Below, in pieces: positions 53,890 to 63,841 of a stretch of DNA of 64,000 bases. The notes beneath the pieces are model-generated. The model was given only the letters and a program-made list of their open reading frames with translations. It did no database searches and had not been told where the DNA came from. A program made the translations under genes and the position numbers. Each line of letters opens with the position of its first letter. The first letter of the stretch is position 1. Source of the DNA: Serratia symbiotica (GTDB lineage: Bacteria > Pseudomonadota > Gammaproteobacteria > Enterobacterales > Enterobacteriaceae); assembly GCF_000821185.2 (NCBI RefSeq), contig NZ_CP050855.1, forward strand, positions 1,488,001 through 1,552,000, written 5' to 3'.

Positions 53890-54489
53890 ATGAGCCAGAG
53901 CCATTTCTTTGCCCACCTGTCCCGCTTGAAACTGATCAACCGCTGGCCGCTGATGCGCAACGTGCGTACCGAGAACGTTTCCGAGCACAGCCTACAGGTG
54001 GCTTTCGTCGCCCACGCGCTGGCGGTGATCAAGAACCGCAAATTCAATGGCAACCTGAACACTGATCGCGTGGCATTGTTGGCGATGTACCACGATGCCA
54101 GTGAAGTGATCACCGGTGACATGCCGACACCGATCAAGTATCACAATCCGCAGATCGCCCACGAGTACAAGAAAATCGAAAAAATAGCCCAACAGAAGTT
54201 GCTGGATATGATCCCGGTAGAACTGCGTGATGATTTCCGTTCGATTCTTGATGAGCATTACTATAGTGAAGATGAAAAGCAGGTGGTGAAACAAGCCGAC
54301 GCGCTGTGTGCCTACCTAAAGTGCCTGGAAGAGCTGTACGCCGGCAATAATGAATTCACGCTAGCCAAGACGCGGTTGGACAAAATCTTACAGCAGCGCC
54401 ACAGCCCGGAGATGGACTATTTCATGGCGGTGTTTATCCCAAGCTTTAGCCTGTCGCTGGACGAAATCAGCCTCGATTCCTCGCTGTAA
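53890..54489 (+). CDS. yfbR: 5'-deoxynucleotidase YfbR
   Basis: 199 residues (E. coli 199). HD-domain phosphohydrolase acting on deoxyribonucleoside 5'-monophosphates. Metal ligands: His33 (SEHSLQVAF), His68-Asp69 ([12 protein letters not shown]) and the later Asp in [10 protein letters not shown]. Active as a dimer. Start ATG 53890 follows a GAGA-rich leader. Convergent with yfbV. Confidence 0.96.
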   Translation: MSQSHFFAHLSRLKLINRWPLMRNVRTENVSEHSLQVAFVAHALAVIKNRKFNGNLNTDRVALLAMYHDASEVITGDMPTPIKYHNPQIAHEYKKIEKIAQQKLLDMIPVELRDDFRSILDEHYYSEDEKQVVKQADALCAYLKCLEELYAGNNEFTLAKTRLDKILQQRHSPEMDYFMAVFIPSFSLSLDEISLDSSL

Positions 54490-54570
54490 CCCCATCGGCG
54501 CGGCTCCCATGATACCGGCCAAAATCCAACAGCCAAGGTGTGATCGCCATCACTGCAACTTTTTTTACGC

Positions 54571-55026
54571 TTACAGATCGTCGAGGAAAGTTTTATCCAG
54601 TTGCTTGAAGGCACGTTTCAGCAAATCGGCCAGCGCCTGATAGGTAGGTGTGCCTTCAGTCGGAACGCCCCCCTGGCCGGATGCCGCCAGCTTGTTGCGC
54701 ACATCAATGAACCACTGCAACAGCATCGGTGGCAATGGCGTGAGCGAGCGGCGGCCTAGCCACCACAACCCCTGCATCGGCAGAACACAGGCGAACAACG
54801 CGGTGGCGATCGCCGGGCCGAGCTGACCACCCAACGCAATCTGCCAGGTCAAAGTAAATATCGCCAAGGGCGGCATACAACGGATAGCAAAACGGGTGGT
54901 GCATGCCACGCGGTGCTCTGGAAAGACCGGAGCCAGGCGTTTGTCTGACGGCCAGGTTTTCATATAATGCTGCCCGCACTGGAAGACCTGGAACCAGCTT
55001 ACAGAACCGGTTGGTTTGCTTGTCAT
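54571..55026 (-). CDS. yfbV: UPF0208 membrane protein YfbV (TfbV)
   Basis: 151 residues. Two TM helices (about 54-72 and 77-95; [16 protein letters not shown] and [16 protein letters not shown]), ending [15 protein letters not shown] as in E. coli. In E. coli YfbV is implicated in confining the Ter macrodomain. The ATG at 55026 is chosen because GGAGG lies 6 nt upstream; an in-frame ATG at 55044 lacks such a site. Divergent from ackA. Confidence 0.93.
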   Translation of the reverse strand: MTSKPTGSVSWFQVFQCGQHYMKTWPSDKRLAPVFPEHRVACTTRFAIRCMPPLAIFTLTWQIALGGQLGPAIATALFACVLPMQGLWWLGRRSLTPLPPMLLQWFIDVRNKLAASGQGGVPTEGTPTYQALADLLKRAFKQLDKTFLDDL

Positions 55027-55370
55027 TGCGTACCTCCACTTCACCTAAAGTGCTACACAAGCCTAAAAATTTGAATTTTTAAAATTTATTTTGTGTTTGC
55101 AGCAGGCTATCGCTATCCTAGGCGGGCATTTTGACCACCAAAGATGATAAAAATTTCGTCAACCTTTAGCCTTATAAAAATCAATTTTATCTAAACCACA
55201 GTGAAATCATCGGTTTTTCATCATCGTGTAATCTTTTCCCTTTACATGAGGTTCATTATCCGTGTTGATGGCAGTATGCGCTATGCTGTTGCCTGATTGG
55301 CAAATAATTCACCGTGTGTTCTTGGTTTTCCTTTAACGACACAAACTCAACTATTTAAGTAGGTACTTCC

Positions 55371-56573
55371 ATGTCGAGTAAGCTAGTACTGGTTCTTAAC
55401 TGCGGCAGTTCTTCCCTGAAGTTCGCCATTATCGATGCTGCTAGCGGTGAAGAGTTCCTTTCCGGTTTGGCTGAGTGTTTCCACCTGCCTGAAGCACGTA
55501 TAAAGTGGAAAATTGACGGTGCCAAACACCAAGCTGACCTGGGTGCTGGTGCTGCGCACCGCGAGGCACTGAACTTCATTGTTAGCACTATTCTGGCACA
55601 AAAACCGGCGCTTTCCGCGCAGTTGACCGCTATCGGCCACCGCATCGTACACGGCGGCGAGAAATTTACCACCTCGGCCATCATCAACGACGATGTGCTA
55701 CAGGGTATCAAAGATTCTGTACCATTTGCACCTTTGCATAACCCGGCGCACTTGATCGGTATCGCAGAAGCTTTCAAATCTTTTCCTCAACTGGCGGATA
55801 AAAACGTTGCCGTGTTCGACACCGCGTTCCATCAGACCATGCCGGAAACATCCTATCTGTACGCCTTGCCGTACAGCCTGTACCGTGATCACGGTGTTCG
55901 CCGCTACGGTGCACACGGCACTAGCCACTTCTACGTGACCCAAGAAGCCGCGAAAATGCTGAACAAACCAGTGGAAGAAGTGAATGTGATCACCTGCCAT
56001 CTGGGTAACGGCGGTTCAGTAACCGCAGTGCGCAACGGCCAGTGCGTTGACACGTCAATGGGTTTGACCCCGCTGGAAGGTCTGGTGATGGGCACCCGCA
56101 GCGGTGACATCGATCCGGCGATCATCTTCCACCTGCACGACACTCTGGGCATGAGCATCGACCAGATCAACCACATGCTCACCAAAGAGTCCGGTCTGCT
56201 AGGCCTGACTGGCATCACTAGCGACTGCCGTTATGTGGAAGACAACTATGACAGTAAAGTCGATGCTAAGCGCGCAATGGATGTGTTCTGTCACCGCCTA
56301 GCCAAATACATCGCTGCCTACAGCGCCCTGATGGACGGGCGTCTCGACGCGGTGATCTTCACCGGCGGCATCGGCGAAAACTCCAGTAAAGTGCGTGAAC
56401 TGGCCCTCGGTAAACTGGGCCTATTGGGCTTTGACATCGATCATGAACGCAATATCGCCGCCCGCTTCGGCAAGTCTGGCACCATCACCAAAGACGGCAG
56501 CCGTCTGGCACTGGTTATCCCGACCAACGAAGAACGGGTCATCGCGCAGGACGCTTTTCGTCTGACCATGTAA
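55371..56573 (+). CDS. ackA: Acetate kinase
   Basis: 400 residues (E. coli 400). ASKHA-fold kinase making acetate and ATP from acetyl phosphate. Signatures: [13 protein letters not shown] (Asn7), [11 protein letters not shown] (Arg91), [11 protein letters not shown] (His180), [12 protein letters not shown], and C-terminal NEERVIA (Glu384). The plus-strand operon ackA-pta follows, as in E. coli. Confidence 0.98.
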   Translation: MSSKLVLVLNCGSSSLKFAIIDAASGEEFLSGLAECFHLPEARIKWKIDGAKHQADLGAGAAHREALNFIVSTILAQKPALSAQLTAIGHRIVHGGEKFTTSAIINDDVLQGIKDSVPFAPLHNPAHLIGIAEAFKSFPQLADKNVAVFDTAFHQTMPETSYLYALPYSLYRDHGVRRYGAHGTSHFYVTQEAAKMLNKPVEEVNVITCHLGNGGSVTAVRNGQCVDTSMGLTPLEGLVMGTRSGDIDPAIIFHLHDTLGMSIDQINHMLTKESGLLGLTGITSDCRYVEDNYDSKVDAKRAMDVFCHRLAKYIAAYSALMDGRLDAVIFTGGIGENSSKVRELALGKLGLLGFDIDHERNIAARFGKSGTITKDGSRLALVIPTNEERVIAQDAFRLTM

Positions 56574-56646
56574 TGCGCTCAAGTCCTGTCAGCCCAGGCG
56601 GACAGGGTTATTTCAGCCTCATGTTAACTGTGAAGAGAACTGTTCT

Positions 56647-58809
56647 GTGTCACGTACAATTATGTTGATCCCCACTGGCACCAGCGTTGGTCTAACCAGC
56701 GTCAGTTTAGGTGTCATTCGTTCCATGGAACAGAAAGGCATTCGCCTGAGCGTGTTCAAACCTATCGCCCAACCCCGTGCTGGCGACGATGCCCTGGATC
56801 AAACCACTACCATCATCCGCAGCCATTCCCCCATCCCAGCGGCCGAACCGCTGCGCATGAGCTATGTTGAAAGTTTGCTCGGTGCCAACCAGCAGGATGT
56901 GCTGATGGAAGAGCTTGTGGCTCGCTACCACGAGAGCGCCAAAGACGCGGAAGTGGTATTGATCGAAGGGCTGGTGCCAACCCGTAAACACCAGTTCGCC
57001 AACGCGTTAAACTACGAAATCGCCAAGACACTGAATGCAGAAATCGTCTTCGTGCTGGCGCTGGGCAACGACTCCCCAACACAATTGAAAGAACGTATCG
57101 AACTGGCACGCAGCAGCTTTGGTGGCAGCAAAAACAAGAACATTACCGGCGTGATCATCAATAAACTGAACGCCCCGGTTGACGAGCAAGGTCGCACCCG
57201 CCCTGACTTGTCCGAAATCTTTGACGACTCCACCAAAGCCAGCATTACCCATGTCGATCCTACACAGTTGTTCGCTAACAGCCCGTTACCGGTGCTAGGC
57301 TGCGTGCCATGGAGCTTCGATCTGATCGCTACGCGCGCCATCGACATGGCCCGTCACCTGAAGGCACGTGTGATCAACGCAGGCGATATTATGACCCGCC
57401 GCGTGAAATCCGTGACCTTCTGTGCACGCAGCCTTCCGCACATGCTGGAACACTTCCGCCCGGGTTCCCTGTTAGTCACCTCAGCAGACCGCCCCGACGT
57501 ACTGGTTTCCGCCTGTCTGGCAGCAATGAACGGCGTGGAAATCGGCGCTATTCTGCTCACTGGCGGCTATGCCATCGACGAGTTGATCAAGAAGCTGTGC
57601 GAACGTGCCTTTGAAACTGGCCTGCCAGTCTTTATGGTCGATACCAATACCTGGCAAACTTCGCTCAACCTGCAAAGCTTCAACCTCGAAGTGCCGTCTG
57701 ACGACTATCAGCGCATTGAGAAAGTGCAGAACTATATTGCCAGCCACATCAATACTGTGTGGATCGAATCGCTGTCCGCTGCCTCCGAGCGCTCACGCCG
57801 CCTTTCTCCCCCGGCGTTCCGCTACGAACTGACCGAACTGGCACGCAAAGCGGGTAGACGCATCGTGCTGCCGGAAGGCGATGAACCACGCACCGTGAAA
57901 GCAGCCATCATCTGTGCCGAACGTGGCATTGCAAAATGCGTGCTGCTAGGCAACCCGGACGAGATCCAGCGCGTGGCTACGGCACAAGGCATTGAACTCG
58001 GCAAAGGTATCGAGATCGTCGATCCCGTCGCCGTGCGTGAAAGCTATGTGTCGCGTTTGGTTGAACTGCGTAAAAGCAAGGGCATGACCGAAGTGGTAGC
58101 ACGTGAGCAGTTGGAAGACAACGTGATGCTCGGCACCCTGATGCTGGAGAAGGGCGAAGTCGATGGCTTGGTGTCTGGCGCAGTTCACACCACCGCCAAC
58201 ACCATCCGTCCGCCGTTGCAACTGATCAAAACTGCACCAGGCAGCTCGCTGGTATCCTCCGTGTTTTTCATGCTGCTGCCTGATCAGGTGCTGGTGTACG
58301 GCGACTGTGCCATCAACCCAGACCCGACCGCCGAGCAACTGTCTGAAATCGCTATTCAGTCGGCGGACTCTGCCGCAGCCTTCGGCATTGAACCACGCGT
58401 AGCGATGATCTCCTACTCCACCGGCAACTCTGGCGCGGGTAGCGATGTGGAGAAAGTCCGTGAAGCGACCCGTTTGGCGCAGGAAAAACGCCCTGATTTG
58501 ATCATCGACGGCCCGTTGCAATACGATGCTGCCATCATGGCCGATGTAGCGAAATCCAAGGCACCGAATTCACCGGTTGCTGGCCAGGCTACCGTGTTCA
58601 TCTTCCCGGATCTAAACACTGGCAACACCACTTACAAAGCGGTACAACGTTCTGCCGATCTGGTGTCTATCGGGCCAATGTTGCAAGGTATGCGCAAACC
58701 GGTGAACGACCTATCGCGTGGTGCACTGGTAGACGATATCGTTTACACCGTGGCACTGACGGCGATCCAGTCTTCCCAGGCTGACGCTGCAGCCGACAAG
58801 GCCCGATAA
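56647..58809 (+). CDS. pta: Phosphate acetyltransferase (long form)
   Basis: 720 residues (E. coli 714). Converts acetyl-CoA and phosphate to acetyl phosphate. N-terminal P-loop-like domain ([17 protein letters not shown] at 6-22), central DRTGG domain ([21 protein letters not shown]), catalytic PTA_PTB domain from about 395 ([25 protein letters not shown]-like [21 protein letters not shown], and [10 protein letters not shown]). Starts with GTG at 56647, as does the E. coli gene. Its terminator carries an IS4-like insertion. Confidence 0.98.
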   Translation: MSRTIMLIPTGTSVGLTSVSLGVIRSMEQKGIRLSVFKPIAQPRAGDDALDQTTTIIRSHSPIPAAEPLRMSYVESLLGANQQDVLMEELVARYHESAKDAEVVLIEGLVPTRKHQFANALNYEIAKTLNAEIVFVLALGNDSPTQLKERIELARSSFGGSKNKNITGVIINKLNAPVDEQGRTRPDLSEIFDDSTKASITHVDPTQLFANSPLPVLGCVPWSFDLIATRAIDMARHLKARVINAGDIMTRRVKSVTFCARSLPHMLEHFRPGSLLVTSADRPDVLVSACLAAMNGVEIGAILLTGGYAIDELIKKLCERAFETGLPVFMVDTNTWQTSLNLQSFNLEVPSDDYQRIEKVQNYIASHINTVWIESLSAASERSRRLSPPAFRYELTELARKAGRRIVLPEGDEPRTVKAAIICAERGIAKCVLLGNPDEIQRVATAQGIELGKGIEIVDPVAVRESYVSRLVELRKSKGMTEVVAREQLEDNVMLGTLMLEKGEVDGLVSGAVHTTANTIRPPLQLIKTAPGSSLVSSVFFMLLPDQVLVYGDCAINPDPTAEQLSEIAIQSADSAAAFGIEPRVAMISYSTGNSGAGSDVEKVREATRLAQEKRPDLIIDGPLQYDAAIMADVAKSKAPNSPVAGQATVFIFPDLNTGNTTYKAVQRSADLVSIGPMLQGMRKPVNDLSRGALVDDIVYTVALTAIQSSQADAAADKAR

Positions 58810-58836
58810 CCGTAGGGCTATTCGCTAAAAAAACGT

Positions 58837-58849
58837 CGGTCACTGACCG
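58837..58849 (+). repeat. Left target-site duplication of the IS4-like element
   Basis: CGGTCACTGACCG directly abuts the IS left end and is repeated exactly at 60261-60273. The 13-bp size is within the range for IS4. Confidence 0.93.
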
Positions 58850-58896
58850 TAATGCCGATCAGTTAAGGATCACTTGAACGATCCTACCTCTGTGTG

Positions 58897-58929
58897 AAAA
58901 TCCGTAATCTCCCTGAGATTACGGATTTT
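58897..58929 (+). terminator. Hairpin inside IS4 left end, before the transposase
   Basis: AAAATCCGTAATCTC pairs over 15 bp with GAGATTACGGATTTT around a CCT loop and is followed by more T. It lies between the IS end and the transposase ATG and would stop transcription entering from pta, a common way for IS elements to avoid being activated by host promoters. Confidence 0.75.
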
Positions 58930-58932
58930 TTT

Positions 58933-60251
58933 ATGTTACTGAGTCAGGCGCTTGATGCCGTTCTTAAATTCTCTCCTAAAGAGTTTGCTGCACTGTCTGA
59001 TTTGCTCTCACCTGAGCTTATCGATGAGTGCCTGGCTGATACCGGGGTCGTGACGCTTCGCAAGCGCCGTCTCCCCATGGAGATGATGGTCTGGGCTGTC
59101 GCCGGTATGTCCTTGTTCCGCTCATTTTCCATGAATCAGTTGGTTTCACATCTCGATATTATGCTGCCGGGTAGCGTCCTTTTGTCGCACCCAGCGCCGT
59201 GGTACAAGCCCGTCAGCGGCTCGGGGAAGATGTGGTTAGACTGGTTTTCGAGAAAACACGCCAACTCTGGTTCGAGAAAACACCGTTATCCCACTGGAAC
59301 GGTCTGACATTGATGGCTGTAGACGGCACTCTGTGGAGAACACCGGACACGCCGGAAAATGATGCTGCTTTTGGACGAACAGCTAATGAGTATGCCCAGT
59401 CCGACTGGCCACAGCTGCGTATGGTCTGTCAGATGGAAGTGACCAGTCATCTGTTATCCGGTGTGAGCTTTGGCAGCGTGTCAGAAACCAGCGAAGTTGA
59501 CCTTGCCGCTCAATTGGCCGGGCAGACGCAGGACCACTCACTGACGATACTGGATAAAGGCTTCTATGCACTCGGGTTGCTTCACCACTGGTGGTCATCA
59601 GGAACAGAAAAACACTGGATGATCCCACTGCGCAAAGGCGCGCAGTATCAGGTGCGCGAGAAGCTGGGTGCAGGACATGAACTGGTCGAACTCAGCTTAC
59701 CCCCTCAGGCCCGTAAGAAATGGAAAGATGCGCCTCAAACACTGACGGCGAGGTTGATAAGTAAAGAAATCAACGGAAAAACAATACAGATCCTGACGTC
59801 AATGTGCGATCCGTTACGTTACCCTAAAGCTGATATCGTTGACCTGTACGGGCAGCGTTGGGAAATCGAGCAGGGCTTCAGAGAAATGAAACAGCATCTG
59901 TTGCAAAATGAACTGACGCTGAGAAGCAGAAAGCCAGAGCTAATAAGACAGGAACTCTGGGGTGTAGTGCTGGCTTATAACCTGCTGAGGTTCATGATGG
60001 CACAGATGGCTTACAGCCTGAAAAACGTGGAGCCTTACCAGATAGGGTTTAAACAGGCTGCACTGTATCTAACAGCGCAACTGAGCATACTGCCAGCGGT
60101 GGCTCCGGGAAAGGTGCCGAAAGTGATGAATGAAATCCTGGCGATGGCTGAAAGCTTCGTCCTGCCAGCCCGACGGCAAAGACATTATCCAAGAGCGGTA
60201 AAAAAGAAGCCGCAACGTTACCCGTTGCGGCGTCCTCAAAAGCTTAACTGA
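58933..60251 (+). pseudogene. IS4-like transposase, frameshifted
   Basis: The first frame runs MLLSQALDAVLKFSPKEFAA to LDIMLPGS, the second from RPFVAPSAVVQARQRLGEDV to the end PQRYPLRRPQKLN. The break is near 59173, where GGTAGCGTCC has one base too few to join LPG-x-RPFV. The second frame keeps the IS4 DDE features: AVDGTLWRTPD (Asp), LDKGFYALG (Asp) and the YREK-type signature QRWEIEQGFREMKQ (Glu). Only this single lesion is seen, so decay is recent. Confidence 0.92.
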
Positions 60252-60260
60252 CAAGCATTA

Positions 60261-60273
60261 CGGTCACTGACCG
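60261..60273 (+). repeat. Right target-site duplication of the IS4-like element
   Basis: Exact second copy of CGGTCACTGACCG, immediately after the IS right end. Confidence 0.93.
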
Positions 60274-60286
60274 GCGTTTTCCTTAT

Positions 60287-60908
60287 TCAGCCCGCTCGGC
60301 GCAGCAGTGGGTTGGCAGCGTCCAGAATATGCTCGGCGATCAGGCCGTATTCCTGTTGCAGTAATACCTAGGTAGCCACCTGGCCGTAACTCCCCCCCCC
60401 TCCCCACACACCCAGCACATCGGTACTGGGCATTCCTCCGCCAGCACCTCGACCACTGCCTATCCCAACCGGTTAATGGATGTTGTAGTTCTCGTGGGTG
60501 CTGCCCCAGCATCTGCGCCTTCAGCGCATCGGCCACCATAATGCCATTGGCGATCAGCGTGATGTCGCTCCCATCGCGCAGCAGGTTGCCCTTGCCGATG
60601 GGGAATTTCCCACCGCATCTCCGGCGTCAGGCACAGGTGATGCAAGTTCTGCAGGTTTTCCCTGATAGGCCACGCCCTGCCTCTTGATGCTGTCGAGAAT
60701 GACCACCAATGGCCGCTGCTCGCCGCTGCGCATCGGCGAAACCGCATCGCGCAATGCGGCGATGTCGTTACCCTTGGATAGTCTATGCCTCAAAGCCGAA
60801 GGCGTGGAACTTGCCGGGCAGGTCAAACGATTTGATCACGTCGTCCAACAGGCCATCCAGTTGCTGCTCGTTGTCATCGATAAACAGCGTCAAGTTATTC
60901 AGGCCTTA
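60287..60908 (-). pseudogene. Transketolase remnant (fused N- and C-subunit parts)
   Basis: On the minus strand, in several frames, the order is GLNNLTLFIDDNEQQLDGLL, DVIKSFDLPGKFHAFGFEA, KGNDIAALRDAVSPMRSGEQ, RPLVVILDSIKRQG (ThDP-domain C-terminal part). Then come LRDGSDITLIANGIMVADAL-like sequence and finally LLQQEYGLIAEHILDAANPL LRRAG before a stop at 60287. The first part belongs to a transketolase N-subunit and the second to the C-subunit, with the middle missing. There are several frame changes, an internal TAG, and a run of nine C near 60395. It faces pta and probably shared its terminator before the IS4 insertion. Not functional. Confidence 0.8.
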
Positions 60909-60988
60909 ATACGCAGGCAGTGAAATAAAATTATGGACTGGCTCTATTAGGTCATTGATCGGCTTTTTATATTCAGCATCACGCGAAG

Positions 60989-61546
60989 TCAGGCGTTTTT
61001 ATCTACATCGTGTCGTGGTTTGCCATAGCCCTGTTCGTTGTTGCGCGTCAGCCACAGCGACAACGCCTTCAGCGAATCCGGCGTGAACTCGTCGCAACGG
61101 GCAGTGATCTCTTCCGGCGTCAGCCAGCTCACTTCAGCCACTTCTTCTTCCTGCAACGCAAAAGGCCCGTGCGATACGCAACTGAACAGCGCACCCCATA
61201 CTCGGCACTGCTGTTCTTCAAAGTAAAACAGACCGTGCTCGGCGAAGGGTACGCCAGCAATACCTAGCTCTTCCTCCGCTTCGCGGCGCGCTGAATCCAG
61301 CACATTTTCACCGCTCTGTACTACACCACCAGCAGTGGCATCCAAGCAACCTGGATAGACGTCCTTGATATCGGTGCGATGCTGCACCAGGATTTTTCCC
61401 ATACCATTATGCACCACAATATAAGTAGCGCGATGGCGCAGCCGTTGAGTCCTCATCTGTTGACGACTGGATTGAGCAATCACCTCGTTTTGCTCGTCGA
61501 CGATATCAACCCACTCGGTATTTGCAGCCTGAACCTGTTCTGCCAT
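60989..61546 (-). CDS. yfcD: Nudix hydrolase YfcD
   Basis: 185 residues. The Nudix box G-x5-E-x7-REUxEExGU is complete at 74-96 (GVVQSGE...[10 protein letters not shown]). Hydrolyses a nucleoside-diphosphate-linked compound with Mg2+; the physiological substrate of YfcD is not established. Start [20 protein letters not shown] matches E. coli-type proteins. Stands alone between the transketolase relic and yfcG. Confidence 0.93.
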   Translation of the reverse strand: MAEQVQAANTEWVDIVDEQNEVIAQSSRQQMRTQRLRHRATYIVVHNGMGKILVQHRTDIKDVYPGCLDATAGGVVQSGENVLDSARREAEEELGIAGVPFAEHGLFYFEEQQCRVWGALFSCVSHGPFALQEEEVAEVSWLTPEEITARCDEFTPDSLKALSLWLTRNNEQGYGKPRHDVDKNA

Positions 61547-61975
61547 CCTCTAAAACCTTCTATTTTTATGCGCGGTGCATCCGGCGCGCTGGTTAATCAA
61601 TGCGTGCTTTTCAAAGATTTTTATTGTGTATAAATTAGTGCGTTGACATCCCCTCTGCAACCCTTTGACCACCTTCAAATGTTCGGCAAGCAGATAATCT
61701 ATCGGCCACAGTGAATATCAACCTTATTGCCTTGCCCGCATCAGCAAACTTAGAACCTATCCCATTAGGCTCCTAGCCCAAGATCTGCCCCTTGCGCCTG
61801 TAGAGAATGTGTTCCAGGCTGGCGCGCCATAGCATCAGACAAATCTCACACAGCCTGCTATTCTTAATTGCTATTGTTGATGGCGCTTTAGTTGAATTTC
61901 TGAAATAACTTTATGCACGGCGAAAACCGCAACAACGTGTAATGAATGACAGATCACCTTACCGCTGGAGGCAAC
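61547..61975. other. Intergenic region between yfcD and yfcG
   Basis: About 430 nt with divergent promoters presumed. It contains AGAACCTATCCCATTAGGCT at 61750-61769, the inverted tail of repeat type A. No gene recognised. Confidence 0.5.
61750..61771 (-). repeat. Partial repeat type A (tail only)
   Basis: The inverse complement reads GAGCCTAATGGGATAGGTTC, matching GCCTAATGGGATAGGCTC at the end of the copy at 29620-29755. Confidence 0.55.
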
Positions 61976-62605
61976 ATGATCGACCTGTATTACGCGCCAA
62001 CTCCCAATGGCTACAAGATCACTCTATTTCTGGAGGAAGTGGGCTTACCCTACCGTATCCACCGGATAAACATCAGCGCTGGCGACCAATTCAAACCGGA
62101 CTTTCTGAGCATTTCACCCAACAACAAAATCCCGGCGATCGTCGATCGACAACCGGTAGATGGCGGTGCACCCATGAGCCTGTTCGAATCCGGCGAGATC
62201 CTATTGTACCTGGCGGAGAAAACCGGCAAGTTGCTAAGCAAAGGGCTGCGCGAGCGCGCCGCCACGCTACAGTGGCTGTTTTGGCAGGTGGCGGGCTTCG
62301 GGCCGATGCTTGGGCAAAACCACCACTTCAACCATTACGCACCGCAGCCCGTACCATACGCTATCGAGCGCTACCATCTGGAAACCAAGCGGCTGTACAG
62401 CGTGTTGGAAGCCGAACTGCAAAAACATCCCTACTTAGGCGGCGACAACTATAGCATCGCCGACATCGCTACCTATCCCTGGGTGGTGCCGCACCTACGT
62501 CAACGCATCAATTTGGCGGATTACCCAACGGTACGCAATTGGTTCGAGCGCATCAGCAAACGGCCAGCAACCGAGCGTGCCTACAAACTGGACGAACAAA
62601 GTTAA
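61976..62605 (+). CDS. yfcG: GSH-dependent disulfide-bond oxidoreductase YfcG
   Basis: 209 residues (E. coli 215). Glutathione transferase fold of the Nu class with strong disulfide-bond reductase activity. N-terminal thioredoxin-like domain MIDLYYAPTPNGYKITLFLE, with SPNNKIPAIVD (cis-Pro loop) and LFESGEILLYLAE for glutathione binding; C-terminal helical domain includes GQNHHFNHYAP and YSIADIATYPWV. ATG 61976 has GGAGG 6 nt upstream; the in-frame ATG at 61946 is not used. Confidence 0.94.
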   Translation: MIDLYYAPTPNGYKITLFLEEVGLPYRIHRINISAGDQFKPDFLSISPNNKIPAIVDRQPVDGGAPMSLFESGEILLYLAEKTGKLLSKGLRERAATLQWLFWQVAGFGPMLGQNHHFNHYAPQPVPYAIERYHLETKRLYSVLEAELQKHPYLGGDNYSIADIATYPWVVPHLRQRINLADYPTVRNWFERISKRPATERAYKLDEQS

Positions 62606-62731
62606 CCCCAGGCTGGATCCCGTAATTAACCGCCAGCCGCGTTCACGTAGAATTGCGGGATACAACATAACCTTATTCTCCATTTTCCGTGTATGCTGAG
62701 CACCAATAATAAGACCTGTGGAAATTCTCTG

Positions 62732-63103
62732 ATGTCATTTAGTCAACCCGATGCAATCATTCGTATTAAAAATCTTAGGTTGCGTACTTTCATCGGTATT
62801 AAGGATGAAGAAATCAATAACCGTCAGGACATCTTGATCAACGTGGTGATCCACTACGCGGCGGACAAAGCACGTAACAGCGAAAATATTAACGACACGC
62901 TCAACTACCGCACCATCACCAAGGCGATCATTCGCCATGTTGAAGATAACCGCTTCGCCTTGCTGGAAAAATTAACTCAGGATGTGCTCAATATCGTCAA
63001 AGAACATGCTTGGGTAACCTATGCGGAAGTAGAGATAGATAAATTACTGGCTCTGCGCTACGCCGATTCGGTTTCAATAACCATGAGCCACCGCCAGAAG
63101 TGA
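62732..63103 (+). CDS. folX: Dihydroneopterin triphosphate 2'-epimerase FolX
   Basis: 123 residues. FolB-like tunnel fold; epimerises H2-neopterin triphosphate to the monapterin form in pterin metabolism. [20 protein letters not shown] and [13 protein letters not shown] are nearly identical to E. coli FolX, and [19 protein letters not shown] closes the protein. ATG 62732 is chosen over ATG 62693, which adds 13 residues without similarity. Convergent with ubiX, 45 nt apart. Confidence 0.94.
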   Translation: MSFSQPDAIIRIKNLRLRTFIGIKDEEINNRQDILINVVIHYAADKARNSENINDTLNYRTITKAIIRHVEDNRFALLEKLTQDVLNIVKEHAWVTYAEVEIDKLLALRYADSVSITMSHRQK

Positions 63104-63148
63104 CGCCACGCCGTGGGGCAACCATAGGCCAATTTGCCGATAACTCTG

Positions 63149-63721
63149 CTAGTTGGGGTCTTGCCAGCGGGTAAACAGATCTACTGGCAATGCAATGTCA
63201 AACTGATCGATAACCCGATTGACGGTCTGATCAATAATGTCATCCACGCTTTTCGGCAAGTGGTAAAACGCTGGCACCGGCGGCATAATCACCACGCCCA
63301 TTTCCGCCGCCTGAATCATCAAGCGCAGGTGACCAAGGTGCAGCGGTGTTTCCCGCACACATAACACCAACGGTCGGCGTTCTTTCAATATCACATCGGC
63401 GGCGCGGATTAGCAGGCCATCGCTATAGCTGTTGACGATACCAGACAGGGTTTTGATCGAGCAGGGCAAAATCACCATGCCCAGCGTTTTGAACGAACCG
63501 GAGGAGATACTGGCGGCGATGTCGCGTGCATCGTGCACCACATCAGCCAGCGCCTGTACTTCACGCAAGCTCAGCGAGGTTTCCAGCGCCAGTGTCTGTC
63601 GCGCCGCATTACTTATCACCAAATGGGTTTCCACTTCCGCGACATCATGTAATGCCTGCAACAGGCGCACGCCGTAGATCGCGCCGCTGGCACCGGAAAT
63701 ACCGATGATAAGTCGTTTCAT
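63149..63721 (-). CDS. ubiX: Flavin prenyltransferase UbiX
   Basis: 190 residues. Makes prenylated FMN, the cofactor of the UbiD decarboxylase in ubiquinone synthesis. Flavoprotein motif IIGISGASGAIYGVRLLQAL at 5-24; SGSFKTLGMVILPCSIKTLSGI with the conserved Ser/Lys/Cys region; LKERRPLVLCVRETPLHLGHLRLM binds the phosphate/dimethylallyl part. Downstream of purF, as in E. coli. Together with ubiG it supports ubiquinone production. Confidence 0.96.
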   Translation of the reverse strand: MKRLIIGISGASGAIYGVRLLQALHDVAEVETHLVISNAARQTLALETSLSLREVQALADVVHDARDIAASISSGSFKTLGMVILPCSIKTLSGIVNSYSDGLLIRAADVILKERRPLVLCVRETPLHLGHLRLMIQAAEMGVVIMPPVPAFYHLPKSVDDIIDQTVNRVIDQFDIALPVDLFTRWQDPN

Positions 63722-63841
63722 AAAGTAGACCTCTGCCTTGGAAATATAAGCTCAGTCAAACTTTGCCGCAATGGCGAGGGATAAGCAAGCCAGAGAAGGG
63801 CAATGCACCGCGACGAACGCCGCAGTGCACCAAGATAGCAC

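Larger units (their letters stand above)
58850..60260 (+). mobile_element. IS4-family insertion sequence (IS4-like), 1411 bp
   Basis: Terminal inverted repeats TAATGCCGATCAGTTAAG and, inverted from the right, TAATGCTTGTCAGTTAAG; the left equals the E. coli IS4 end as I recall it. Flanked by a perfect 13-bp duplication. A single transposase gene occupies the element but is frameshifted, so it cannot move on its own. The exact duplication says it inserted here and has not rearranged since. Confidence 0.93.
58834..60279. terminator. pta terminator split by IS4 insertion
   Basis: Removing the element and one copy of the 13-bp duplication restores ACGTCGGTCACTGACCGGCG with flanking A7 and TTTT, a normal hairpin about 25 nt after the pta stop. 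The left copy (58834-58849) still has a self-pairing CGGTCA/TGACCG core but lost its T-tract to the IS. Confidence 0.75.
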
